From Eutreptiella sp. 'Long Island Sound 2002' (lineage: Eukaryota > Euglenozoa > Euglenophyceae > Eutreptiales > Eutreptiaceae), in NCBI GenBank assembly GCA_964036045.1, contig OZ038383.1, forward strand, positions 11,486,430 through 11,550,429: DNA of 64,000 nucleotides, given 5' to 3'. The translations under genes were made by a program, and so were the position numbers. Positions 53,284-64,000 of this stretch are shown here, in pieces. The notes beneath the pieces were generated by a model. The model had not been told where the DNA came from, did no database searches, and saw only the letters and a program-made list of their open reading frames with translations. Positions within the stretch are counted from its first letter, which is position 1, and each line of letters opens with the position of its first letter.

Positions 53284-53683
53284 TACATCAAGCTTTCGGG
53301 CAGCTCATCAAGACCTGTTGCCTCCGACCCTGGCTTACGCAAGACCCACTCCCGCTCATAGTGGGATAGAGTCGACGCCACTAAAACCGGTCCCACACGG
53401 CTGGTGGCCAACTCTATAAAGAAGTCATACGTGGAAAGATTATCATGGGGGAGGCTGGGCACGAGCCCGGCACGCCGCATCATGGCTTAAATGAACATCA
53501 TTCGCTAGCACCCGAAGACCATACAGGTCTTGCACTTGCGTGCGCGCCTCATCTCTGAAAGCACCAGGTTTAGTGGGAAAATAGATGCCATGAGGGCTGA
53601 CTCTGATGACTACACTAAAGGACTTCTTTTTAAACTTGTACAGCTTGGACGACACGGCGTTCATTGATTTCAACTGAGATGGC

Positions 53684-54575
53684 TTAGCCTCTACAGCCAG
53701 TCCTGCCACCGATTAAAGCCAGGTACCAGAGGAGCAGGGAGGCGTGGCCTACCAGCAACACAGTGGCTGCTGGCGAGGCCTTCCGAAAGTTGAGCCGGCG
53801 TTCCGATACATTTTTGTTGTAGGAAAATTGGGGGGGGATTGCAAACTGGCAGCAGAGAGCACTGTGGTGGGACACTCCTGGGTAGACCGCCTTGGCCCTC
53901 TGGGAGACTGGAGACAAAACATCAACCAGGATATAGTGGATTTCAGTGTGGGCGACTTTGCTAGCCCCCTGCGGCTGGAAATTTGTAGGCTCACCGGAGG
54001 GGTATCGGGGCGTGCAAAAAAGACTAGCAGCTGCCGGGCTTGAGGCAATTGGAAACCTTGGATCCAGCTCCCGGCCTCAAAGTATGGTTGAGATCTCCGG
54101 CAAACATCAAGTCATTTATGGTGCGGCGGGCCTCAGCCACTCGCCGCTGGATAACTGCCCACACACCAACTGCTTGCCTGGGTCGTCCATATATATTGCA
54201 TCCAATGATACGATGACCTCCCGGCCGGCTAAGGGAGAGAATTTGCGACTGCTCACATGATTGCACTGGCTTAGGGCATTTAGCTTGCCCAGCGGTCGTG
54301 GGCTGAGGCAGCAGTGCATAATCAACCACAATGGCCATGCCTGCGCCCCGTTGTGCCACACCATCATAAAAAAATTTGTAGCCCATACCTTCCAGGTCAC
54401 TGACTTCAAAGCCCTCCCATAGTTCTTTCAAAAAAGCCATGTCTACAGACAGATCAGAGAGGATGGCAATGGTGTCCATCGCCTTACGAGCCGCCCCACC
54501 ACAGTTCAGATAGAGGAGGGTGAGTTCAAATAGGGAGTCTATGGGACGGGCACCCTTCTTCGAGTAACTTTGCAT
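53684..54575 (-). pseudogene. LINE AP-endonuclease domain
   Basis: LTLLYLNCGG, AFLKELWEG (catalytic Glu), GAGMAIVV, CNIYGRP and FAGDLNHTL (the GDxN motif) follow in the order of the exonuclease-endonuclease-phosphatase fold that nicks the target DNA. After a frame change the end motif reads VSHHSALCC where Ser-Asp-His is usual, so the Asp is lost. Confidence 0.85.
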
Positions 54576-55480
54576 TGCCTGTAACCAGGGGTGAGGAGAC
54601 CACTATGAACGGGTCTCGGTCAAGCGGAAGCTGAGGAGCGGGGGAAACAAGGGGGTGCGCAGCCTCACAGCAGTCATGCCTGCGGCGTGTCGAGGTGAGG
54701 ACAACCCCATCCATACAGACAGACCCCCTGAAGCCGAAGCACGTTCCCGCCAAAGCCTTGGTGACAAGCTTCATCTTGATTTTGGGACCGAAAACAGGGT
54801 CGGAGCCTGCAAACCCTGGGACATGGAAGAGCATGCCTGTGACTAGACGGGGGCGTTGGCAGACGGCGCGCAGAGCACCGCCAGGGACCGGCATGGTTGC
54901 ACGAGCCATGAGAGCATCATTGACAGTCAGGCGCTCACAGAGCGGCAGGTGGGCGACAGGTCTAAGTTGAGGGGTTGCGTCCCAGCGGGGCTTAGCTATT
55001 ATCCCCAGGCAGACCACAATCCCTTGAATCAGTGGGGGGGGAGAGAAGGCTGCCCCTCGACCTAGACGACCAGGCGCGGAGGATAGATAGCTCGCCCACA
55101 GGGTGAGCAAGTACAGCGCCGTGCTGAGAAGGGGATATGGAAACAATTGAAGATTGTGGGGGTCACAGCCTAAAGCTCTGCCCAGCTTGACTGCAGCCCC
55201 AAGGGGAACTTCGTGATCAACCAAGAATTGGCTGGAAATGGCTCATGCAGCAAGAGACGCACGACGGCGCCTCACGATGCTGAATGAGTCCACAACTCAC
55301 ACAAGTAGTCTTGAAGGTTAGACCAACTTCCTGGTTACTCTGATGAGAATACTCTAAAGACATGAGAGGGAAGCTGGGGAGCGCATCCCGCGCTTGCCGG
55401 CATCGGTGATGAAGGTAACCGGGACACAACGGGTGCCCTAGCTGGAGAGATGCTTGTACTACCGCCACGGTCAGGGCCAT
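54526..55480 (-). pseudogene. LINE linker frames with Cys-rich motif
   Basis: TTCVSCGLIQ and SCVSCC form a C-x2-C ... C-x2-C pair near 55290. The following frame (55224-54526) has no recognised domain. The position between gag-like and endonuclease parts suggests one ancestral polyprotein. Confidence 0.4.
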
Positions 55481-55525
55481 CAGTAGCTAGGGGCAGCAAG
55501 TTGACTATGGAAGGGCATACGGCAC

Positions 55526-58172
55526 TCACATGTCACCCGGGCCTCGGTATCCACCATGAGAGTCGTGCTGCGAGTAGGACACCTCATACTCATCCCACGG
55601 GGCTCTGAAGGACGCTGCATTGGACCCACGGTCATCACAATAGTACCGGGGAACTATGCGCCTGTCGCCACTGCCGCGGTGGGAAGCTCGGCCATCGGAG
55701 AGGTTACAACTGGGGGATCGTCCAGCAGAGCCCCTGGATGCCCGATCAAGTGAGACCCGTCGGTGTTGGAGGGACGGCGGCAGGTGGCTGCCGGCCAAGG
55801 AGTGTGTCGGCGAGGGGGAGCGACGAGGAGCGTGGCCTGGAGGGGGTGGGGGCCCGTCATAAGCCCTGAGGCCCTTATGGGGGCCTTTGTCACGCTTGTG
55901 TGGAGGCTCGGAGTGAGACCCGGACGCGTTCCTGGATGGGGGGGGGGGGGCGCTCCGTAGGCAGAACCCGGTACTCTCTTCCGTGGTTGACACTTTGAGG
56001 GTTTTGTGACCGCCGCTCAGTGTGTGCCGCATTTGGGATCTTGGAGAGCAAAACTGCTTTTGGATTTCAAAAAAGCGAGGGCCGGTGCCGTCTTGTTTCA
56101 AGAAAGTACTAACAATAAACACAAAGGACCCATCCGGGTGGATGGGCGCGTCAAGTATAGGCTGGGAGGACTCCAGAGCTCCGGGTGGATGTCTGTGATC
56201 GTGGCAACCAGGCCTAATGGACCCATGGGGATTTGTACTGGTGGTATTGAGGCCTTGATGAATTTCCATACACTCATCGGGAGGAGAAGTGAGCAAAACT
56301 TCACCGTCGTGCCCTTAGTGGCTAGGCCGCTCGGATTATGAGGGCCATGTACCTCACATCTGAAGTAAGCGGAGGTAGCCGCAATGAAAGCAGGCCAAGG
56401 GAGCCCCTCAACCGTGGGGCAGAGATGCATTTGCACTAGCACCAGCTCAGATTCTGCTGCAGATGGGGCCATAAGCGGGGCGGTGGGGGTACCACCGGTC
56501 ACGGAAGGTTGGACCCCCATCTGTTGAAGAATCGCAGCTGCCTAGTCAGGGGAGTTAAGGCGACGACACCGCTCTTGAACAATGTCTCGGAGGGCCTTCA
56601 AGGTGGATAGCTGCTTGATCCTTGACACATACTCGGAGAGGTGTAATGCCATGGAGGGAAAGTATTTGACGGACTCCAGCTGGAAAAGCAGGAGCTCGTC
56701 GTCGTCCAGCTCGAGGACGTCCATGGCCACTTCACACGCTAGCGATGTCCATGAGGCCGTCGAATCAGCACCATCGCGCACCGCGTTCAAGATCTCCGGC
56801 AGATGTTGGCTCTTGACCGCATCCGTGATGGTAATGAGACAAGTCTCGTCTATGTACCGGCCCCATGCCACTAGGGCACACTTGATCCGGGGCAGGTCAC
56901 CTCCAGTAGGCCAGGCGTAGCTGGTAAGACAAGCGGAGAGGGACAGGCCGTCAGGGAGCTTCAGCAGTTGCTGGCCCAGACGGTGCATCGAGGGATAGGG
57001 GGCCATCAGCGTGTTTAGTTGCCCCACCGCTGTTTTTATGGACTGTGGGGGGAGATCTCGGGTTCTCTCGGTAGTCTTCAGGAGGAGCCGAGCATTGTGA
57101 GGTTGGCTGCATCTTCCGAAGGCAGACACGGACCAGCGGGACCCTTGCCGTCAGGGTTGCGGAGCTTTGAGACACCCCTGATGCAGGGCCGCCAGGGTGA
57201 ACGAGATCAGCTCCGCCCGCACTGCCCGTTTGAGAGGATACCATGTCACGGGCGATAGCTCCAGAGGTGTTGGGCTAGTGGTCGCAAATTGCCCTCTCTA
57301 GCACCTTGTCACAAATACCACCGAGCGGCCCCCAGGTGTCTATCACGGCCAGTGACCATGACAAGGACTTCATCTGTTGCTTGGCAGCCCACGTTGCAAC
57401 CGCCACCTTGAACCAAAACGCTGAGAGCACTATCTTCCCTTTCGATAGGGCGGCGATGTCTCCATTCACGAGATCCATGAAGTTGCGGGGGTCGGCAGCC
57501 AGCATGGTGCAGGCTGCATCTGAAACCTCTTGATGAGTATGTGACTGATAACGTTGGCATGCAAGAACGAGACCTGATCAGCGGGGAGCGACCCGAGGTG
57601 CTTCCGAAGGTACTCCACCACTTCAGGCCACATTGCCCAGGACCATGTTGCCAAGTCACGCTTCACATATCCAATATCGATAGCCTGCAGATTCCCCACC
57701 AAACTGGACCATAGCAGGGTAAAGGAGCGGCACAGTCGGCTGACAACGTGACGCCACACATCTCCTACTTGTTGACCATGATGAGTACAGCTTTCGGCAC
57801 TCCTTGCTATTCCTCTATACGAGTCACAAAGAGAGCTTCTGCAGGTTGCGCTCCTGGCTGTAGAAGGGACATTGGCATATCGTGCCGGGACTGGAGACGG
57901 ATTCAGGGGACCTGAGCGCATGAAAGGAATAGTCCGCGGACCCGCCACCATGCGAGAAAGCCCCCGTCACATAAGGACACTAGCATAGCTGCCGCTGAGG
58001 ATCCAGCACAGTCCGCCACAGAACGTTGGGAGACGTGACGATACGAGTTGCTGCACAGGGAATGAGTGAGGACACAGAAGCAACGTGAGCGAAGCAACAA
58101 TTGTGGACATGAGGCACATGACGACGCCCCCCGAGTGGCAGTAGTAGAGAGCTGCCCTGCAGGCACAGTCAT
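55526..58172 (-). pseudogene. LINE gag-like frames
   Basis: The frames are broken. 57951-57275 has helical text (VKRDLATWSWAMWPEVVEYL, then after a frame change FMDLVNGDIAALSKGKIVL). 57129-56542 is again helical (LSEYVSRIKQLSTLKALRDI). 56296-55526 ends in a Pro/Arg/Ser-rich basic tail (RRSPSPTHS, GSGDRR) that could bind RNA. The ORF1 role is inferred from position and composition only. Confidence 0.45.
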
Positions 58173-59018
58173 AGTCTAGAGCGGTCGGCTTTGTGTGGAG
58201 GTACAAGTGGGAGTTCTTGTAGCACACATAGGCAGCACTGAGGGAAGAAGTGGATCATCGGGTAGCAAAGACAAGGCAGCACTGGAGATACAAGTAGAAC
58301 TTCATGTCAGAACCCCAGGTAATCCCCTGTTGTTGCATCATACGCATGGAGAGACGACAAGGGGGGACAAGTAGAGCACAACGGTCGCACAAATGGTTCA
58401 GTGCTCGGTGTCGGCACCAACTATGCAGGCACTGCTGTTGCTGGCACTCGTGGCTGTCCATGACAATGCATCTTTGCCGTCTGCAAGAGCGGAGCTGAGA
58501 TGTAGGCCTGGGGGGGAGAGGGGGGGGGAGGCGGGGCCGTGGCTGGACCACCTCGCCCAGCACCCTTGTTCCCCGATCACCGACCCCCATTTAGCCATTG
58601 GTTGGTGCTTTGAAAAAATTTTGTGGGGACCTGTTTGCTGCGGCCCCAAAAACGGTCAGGTGGAGCAGTGAGCCAGCCGGGGTTAGGTGGCACTGCTGAC
58701 TGAGCCCCGGGACCCCCCCGGATGGGCTGATGGCAGGTTGGGACTCGATAGCCCAGAGCATGCCTGTGGGCTGGCCGCCTTGTGGGCTAGCCGCCCCGTG
58801 GCCTGGGGGGCGGGGGGGAGGGATTGCATTTCGCCCAGGACCGGACCGGGCTTATGCACGACACCGTTAGCACCCCTGCCACAGGCAGGGGCCCAAGCTC
58901 TGTCGTTTGGGGCTCCGCACCTGGTCACCATCCCTACTTGGGTGGCTAACTCGGGGGGGGGGGTGTCGCATCAGGGTTGTAGTTGCTCCCCCGGGCCCCT
59001 AGACCCTCCCCCCCACTT

Positions 59019-59215
59019 GAAACCCACTTTTTTGGAGGTTTTGAGGTCGGGGGCGGGGGGTCAAAAAAGGCCCCGCTTTTTTTGGGTCGAAAATCAAGAA
59101 TGTTTTGGTTGTTTTTGATTTTGAGCCGAAAAAGTGGATCCGGGGCCGCACTCCATGGGGTTTGTATAGGGCCGAGTGGGACGAGCGCTCATGCAATTTA
59201 TGCACTTTTCAGCCA
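59019..59215 (+). repeat. Dispersed repeat family R5, copy 2
   Basis: It matches 49130-49335 with roughly three quarters of bases alike by eye. The two copies flank the LINE in direct orientation ~9.9 kb apart. Confidence 0.9.
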
Positions 59216-59442
59216 TTTTTGCTATGTTGGCGGTTTTGGCGACCTCAGTGACCCCATGCTACCCACTATGAGGGGGGTGTCAGTGGGGAAGTTGTGACAC
59301 TATATGCCTACTAGGATACGAAAGGACATTTTTTGCAGCCTCTAGCCTTGCCGAGGGCCGGTCAATGCCCACGCCAAAGACGCGAAATGACTGTTTCCAC
59401 CAATAATGGCTCACACGAGTGAATGGGCTGTTGCACAACCTG

Positions 59443-59790
59443 CTGATGCACTTTTTCACCCCGGAGAGCTCAAAAATGGAAGTTTTCGAAACTAATTTTT
59501 TTTTTGATATTGTTATCACCTAGAATGACCATCCAAGGTATGTAAAGCATGTTTTAGGCAGTATTTATGTGGTTTTTCACCCTATTTTGGTATTGGGTGC
59601 GAGGGGGGGGGATCTCCCAAAGGATTGGTACACCACCTGCTTGCGCAGTTTTTCACCCTGGGCAGCTCAAAAATCGAAGTTTCCGAAAATCACTTTTTTG
59701 ATACCGTAAGCACCTAAAATGACCATCCAAGGTATGTAAAGCATGTTTTAGCCAGTATTCATGTAGCTTTTACCCTATTTTGGGTGTGTG
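59443..59790. repeat. 194-bp tandem duplication
   Basis: AATGACCATCCAAGGTATGT occurs at 59524 and 59718. Homology extends from TTTTTCACCC and GAGCTCAAAAAT to ACCCTATTTTGG on both sides. Confidence 0.9.
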
Positions 59791-60509
59791 TTGCTTGGGG
59801 TAGATTCTCTGCGAGGTGGACTTGCCGAAGGCAATCAATTTTTTCGAAAATTCGATTTTTTTTCTCTCCTGGAGGGGCCTTGCTAAAGAAGGCAATACAA
59901 TTTGGCAGTACTGCTGCATTTTGGGGTGGATAGTCTGTGAATCCACAGCGCTTCTGCCCGTTGATTTTTTAAGAGAGCTGTCCTTCGAATATGCTGCAGC
60001 TCCTGTCGCAGCTCCGGGCTGCGTCTGTTGCACAGCTGCAGAAGTATTTCAGCCCGAAAACTGGAGGGCTCGGAAAGTACAATACAACTGGAGTGACAAA
60101 ACAATGCGGTAATCCAGTGAGTTTATGCAGCACGGCAGTTGTTTTAGGTGGCTGGATTCAGGAGAGATTGACAGGTCAGCCCCTACCATGCGATTGGACC
60201 GGGCCTATGCAACCAGGACAGGGGCTGTGAACTCTGGCATGCCGCTGCCTGTGGATGTCGTTGTCAGCGTGGGGGTAGTGGAGGGCCAGCAGGCGTGGGG
60301 TGCACCAGCAGGACCAGGCATTCTGGGGGGCATAAGTGGGCTATGGACAAGGACCCCTCGGCGCTTGTCCCTCTCAGGTTTGCAGGGCTGGTATTGGAGG
60401 TTGTGCTGGGGGGAAGTCCACTCTTTAACACGTCCTATCTCAACCTCTTCTTAGACCTCCGTGACGGAGTTGTGCCCTCTGCAATACACTGCTACCCATT
60501 GCCCGGCAG
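59791..60509. other. Region upstream of the SP-RING exon
   Basis: There are several overlapping short frames, none recognised. It is probably the 3' part of the NSE2 intron; the acceptor is CCATTGCCCGGCAG at 60509. Confidence 0.4.
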
Positions 60510-61067
60510 ATATACGACGAGCGGTTTCAGGAGCATTGGGCCGGTCATGAGATCCTTCGCGATGAGGATGACCCGAAGTGGCGGGAAATGCAGAAGCGGG
60601 TGGCGCATGTGCACCATCCCGACCAGGCGATGCCTTGGGAGGACGAGGACGTTGTCGTGGAGGAGAGCGGGTGCGACGCAGCCCGAATGAAGTGTCCACT
60701 GACCCAAAACGTCATTGATACGCCGCTCACATGTACGCAGTGCGGGCACTCTTTTGAGCGCGACGCCATCCTGCAGTACGTCACGAACAAAAGGGGGCAG
60801 ACCACTACGAAGCCGTGTCCGGTGGCCGGCTGCAACGCGCAGATCAACCCCAACGAAAACCTGAAACAGGACCCCGAGCTTGAGGTCAAACTGCAGCGCT
60901 ACAAAGCACAGGCGGAGCAGCGGAAGAAGGACCTGCGGCGCAAAGCCCTCCAAATGTCGCAGAGCAGCAGAAGCCAGCGGAAATCTCGCTCTGGGGTCAA
61001 GCCAGACCCCGAATCAAAGCCTGACCCTGACTCACAGTCGCTCTTGGAGCAGACCATCGAAGATTGA
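60510..61067 (+). CDS. NSE2: NSE2/MMS21 E3 SUMO ligase, SP-RING terminal exon
   Basis: The exon starts after CCCGGCAG in phase 0 (IYDERFQEHW). It runs through VAHVHHPDQAMPWEDEDVVV to the SP-RING: KCPLTQNV, LTCTQCGHSFERDAIL and PCPVAGCNAQI, with Cys-x2-Cys-x-His and the later Cys and Gly-Cys positions of NSE2. The MPxxDED stretch before the ring is typical of NSE2 and separates it from PIAS-type ligases. NSE2 is part of the SMC5/6 complex and attaches SUMO during DNA repair. The C-terminal tail is Lys/Arg- and Ser/Pro/Asp-rich and ends at TGA 61065-61067. The N-terminal half is not in this exon; the frame at 44606 is the best candidate. Confidence 0.9.
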   Translation: MYDERFQEHWAGHEILRDEDDPKWREMQKRVAHVHHPDQAMPWEDEDVVVEESGCDAARMKCPLTQNVIDTPLTCTQCGHSFERDAILQYVTNKRGQTTTKPCPVAGCNAQINPNENLKQDPELEVKLQRYKAQAEQRKKDLRRKALQMSQSSRSQRKSRSGVKPDPESKPDPDSQSLLEQTIED

Positions 61068-64000
61068 GGGACGGCCTGAGATGTACACACTGACGGTTGT
61101 CTCTGGCTGCCATCTGAAACCGCTGTTGAGACCACAAACATAACCCTTGTGACCGTAAATAAGAGCCCTTTACGACTGCTGTGTCTGTCCAAACTTGTTA
61201 CTAGCTGCTCTCAGGGCGGTCCCTTTGTTTTTCTTTCTGTAAGGAGCCACTTCTCATTTCTTTTTTCCTGCAGAAGACCGCCGGATTGGCCGTCAACCAA
61301 TGGCAATTGGGGTTTGACTGGCAGTTGGCGACAAACTGACACTTATTAAAGTTGCTTGCGACGGAGTCAAGTGTTTAAGTGTTTTTGCATTGAAGACCTT
61401 AATTCACTTTGGGAGAAAGGTTACAGCAAAGTGGGTTTCTTGTGTTTCCCTCCACTTTCACCCCATTTGCCATGTTTGACCTCGGCTTCTTCCCTCGTTT
61501 GCCACAGACAGTGTGATGTTTGGTGTTCAGTGCCCATGGTGATGGGCCTACATATGGTGCACCAGGATGATGATTTTATGAGCATGCGCGACGTGAGGGC
61601 CCCAAAACTCCATTTGAGCCCCCCCACCCGCCCCCCCCAGATTATAGAAATAACATGATTGCCACATGGAAGTGTGCGGGTGTGTTTGTGGGTGTGTGTG
61701 TGGGGTGTGTGGTTGCAGCTGTGTCTGGATGTACCATGCAGTGCTTTTCTGCAATACAGCCACTTGTTTCTGCACCATATAGACCTATTGATGAAAATCC
61801 ACCTTCCAATTTAATTTCCTCCAACCTGTTTTGTTTTGATCTTCCTTACACTTGAGAAACCTGTTGTACTGTTTGGTGTCACTGCTTAGTGTGGAGGAAA
61901 CCTTTCCCATCAGAGCTCTGCGAAGGGTCGACCGTAGCATGGGTATTCCTCACACTCTCACTCATCTTTCCTCATAGTCTCACCCAGTGGAATGAGGGTT
62001 CACTGCCATCTTTTCTTCTGGGTGTGCCACGCTGGGATTCATGAAGTTTCGTGGCCCATCCTTCGTCAGTGAGAAGCTGAGAGACTTCCCACTTCGCACG
62101 CAGCTCATGCCGCCAAGTGGAGTGCTGTGTGCAGCTGCGACGAAACCACCAGGACCGCAGTTCACACTGCACAATTGTGAACCCCCCCCCCCCGCGGCTC
62201 CTTTGTGGCCCCTTCCACCCATTTTTCAGCCATGGTGGTCACAAGCTGCAGGATGTGAGAGCAACGTGACCATTCACTATGCCTGGCAGATTCATGACCG
62301 GGTGAGAATGCTGAGTGCCAAAAAGCCCCCCATTGTAAACCCCCCCCCACTCAATTTTTTTTGGGCGGTTTGGTTAGGTTTGGGGTGGGGTTCTTTTTGG
62401 TACATTTTTGGGTTTTTTTGGTAGAAATTTTGGGGCTTTGGGGGGTTTTTCGGTTTTGGTAAGATTTTTGGGGTTCTTTTGGTAAGAGTTGGGTCTTTTT
62501 TTTGATAAAGTCTGGGAAGTTTGTTCGGGAATCTTTGGGAGGTTTTCCAGGCATACATTTAGGCTACGTGGTTTTTGCCTTGTGAGGGGCAGGGGGTCAT
62601 GGGTCCCTAAAAATTTTCATTCATCCCCACCAAGCCACCAACTAATGGGTCCCAAGCTAAGTAAGTAGGGGGTATGAAGGCATATCCGGTCATATGCATC
62701 CCTCCACCACCCAAGAGTGCTGCCCAGAGCATTCCAGTGGAAAGTGGTGAGCATGTGCAAGAGTTCAAGGTCAAGTGGAGCAAGACCAAGAAATTTTACA
62801 CCGAGGCGGTCAAGGAGTAGGTCTCGGTACATTGGCAGCCCTTTGAACGCTTCTTGTGCTTCTTTCGTTTTATGATGCAATTTCTGTGCCTGCAAATGTG
62901 CGTGTACGGTGGTAGTGCGGTTCCCCAGGGGGGGTGGGGGACCGTCACTTGGCAACCGTCCCCCAGGGGGTGGCGGGGGGACCGTCTTCCCTGGGGTGGG
63001 ATGGGACAAGGGGGGGGAGTATTCAGAATGGTAAAAAATCACCGTGAGGCCAAGGGTGGATGGGGTAGAATGATGATTGCAGCCCCAAATGGGTCACTTG
63101 CAGCCTAATATCCCACCCCTGTGGCACAGGTGAAGGCATTGCACGATGCTTGCTCAGTTTTGCCGTACTCACAAAATGTTCATTGCATCTGTCTTCTGCT
63201 TCACAAACCTTTTCTCCACACACTAGTCCTGCAACCCAGATTCATCTTTTGCCTGTTTTGGCATCAATTAGCCCGCCGCCCTGCAGGAATGCTCCACAAG
63301 AGCCGCAATTGCTACAAACCAGATTCACAGTGCAACTGCATCATTTTTCAAGGATGCACCGGCTTGCCAAACTGTATCAATGTTGTGGTGCTTCTGCACT
63401 GGATGTTCTCGAGCTATGTATACATGTGCCACTCTAAGGCCAACAATGCATTGACATTCTGTTTCTTATCTTATAAAAGGTGCACATAGACAGCACATGC
63501 AACATCAGTCACCGCCGATAGTTCAATGGTTTGAATTACCAATGAACAGCGCTGGTCAACAACAGTGCAATGTCAATTTCACCCGTCCCTTGGAATGTGG
63601 TACTGGATCGGATTGGGTAGCACCTCTGTCTCCTTCTTCTGCCTGCCTCATCCAGCGCATTTGTCTTGACCATATGGTCCCCACGTATGCCAGGAGGTCC
63701 AAATGCGGTGTCTGCAAATGACTATGGTACAACTGAGCACGGGCAAACCGTGGTTCTTAAATCTCGTCCATCCCCACAAAGCAAACTGTCTCAAAATGCG
63801 AGGTGGTGGAGGCAGGGGTAGTCAGGCATGTACGCAAGAGGACTGCAACACAACTTTGGGGGCATGCCATATGACACGATGGGCCAAGGACCTTACTCGG
63901 AGGTAGAAACCGGGACCAAATGGACCTGCACATTCTGAAGGTCACATCAGCAGCGAGGTGCTTGTGAAATGGACTCCTGGAGGACAAGCTCTTCAACTCC
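61068..64000. other. Downstream region, no supported gene
   Basis: The 3' UTR of NSE2 and intergenic DNA lie here. CGTAAATAAG at ~61156 could be a poly(A) signal. Small repeats of GGGACCGTC stand near 62938-62990. Frames at 62041, 63121 and 63497 are open but not recognised. Confidence 0.45.
62345..62530. repeat. G/T-only strand-asymmetric tract
   Basis: The plus strand is almost free of C over ~180 bases, built from loose TTTTTGGTA / TTTTGGGG repeats. The minus strand reads as a Lys/Pro/Asn-rich frame that is a composition artefact. Confidence 0.8.

Larger units (their letters stand above)
50749..58172 (-). mobile_element. Decayed APE-type LINE (non-LTR retrotransposon)
   Basis: Read on the minus strand, the order is gag-like frames (58172-55526), a Cys-rich linker, AP-endonuclease (~54506-53860), reverse transcriptase (~53283-52480), RNase H (~51950-51540) and a CCHC knuckle (~51175-51095). 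This is the order of RNase H-bearing LINEs. Each domain is recognisable, but frames change several times and stops interrupt RT and RNase H, so the element is inactive. The exact ends, a poly(A)-like tail and target duplication were not found. It lies antisense within the proposed NSE2 intron. Confidence 0.85.

Noticed and set aside
58393-58671. Small secreted protein with signal peptide (MQALLLLALVAV)
   Set aside because: It is short, with no conserved motif. It lies just beyond the proposed 5' end of the antisense LINE, and its second half is G-run translation.

Overview
The window is nuclear DNA of a eukaryote, most likely a repeat-rich alga. Evidence for a eukaryote: a spliced GC-rich gene with phase-compatible GT-AG introns, a SUMO-ligase (NSE2/MMS21) exon, several classes of retrotransposon, satellite arrays, long CA/GA/GT microsatellites, and dozens of G or C homopolymer runs. 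A tyrosine-recombinase retrotransposon with split direct repeats (a class known from volvocine green algae, nematodes and others) and a nuclear copy of a bacterial-type Rho factor make an alga plausible. The species cannot be fixed from the sequence.

Layout. 1-1750 is an exact 85-bp satellite with a higher-order pattern. It abuts an open frame (to 3480) with an Ulp1/C48-type cysteine-protease signature. 4724-8753 holds three exons of a helical-repeat (armadillo-like) protein; its introns carry minisatellites, microsatellites and a small inverted-repeat element. 8.8-19.4 kb has no recognisable gene but contains an ATGTT array, a ~0.9-kb element with terminal inverted repeats, and several dispersed repeats. 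19479-24195 is an almost complete PAT/DIRS-like element: A1 repeat, gag, tyrosine recombinase, RT-RNase H, then B1-A2-B2 repeats. Its RT reads YLDN instead of YLDD. 24.2-29 kb is intergenic, with an inverted orphan copy of the satellite. 29194-31260 encodes a Rho factor with a ~245-residue N-terminal extension, followed at once by a degenerate 18S rDNA fragment.

33.9-34.3 kb is a decayed Ty3/gypsy RT. 36.9-39.5 kb contains broken frames with OTU-like, PHD-like and DnaJ signatures, followed by a 412-bp tandem duplication and a LINE-type RNase H tail next to a CCCH finger. 41.9-43 kb has several tRNA-like (SINE-like) segments. An exon at 44.6 kb and the SP-RING exon at 60.5-61.07 kb together look like one NSE2 gene. 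If so, its ~15.6-kb intron hosts a decayed LINE of ~7.4 kb on the minus strand (APE endonuclease, RT, RNase H, CCHC). The rest is non-coding repeats.

Only three loci look like host genes: the armadillo-like gene, Rho and NSE2. The remainder is mobile elements and their debris. All splice junctions, exon ends and element boundaries were read by eye.
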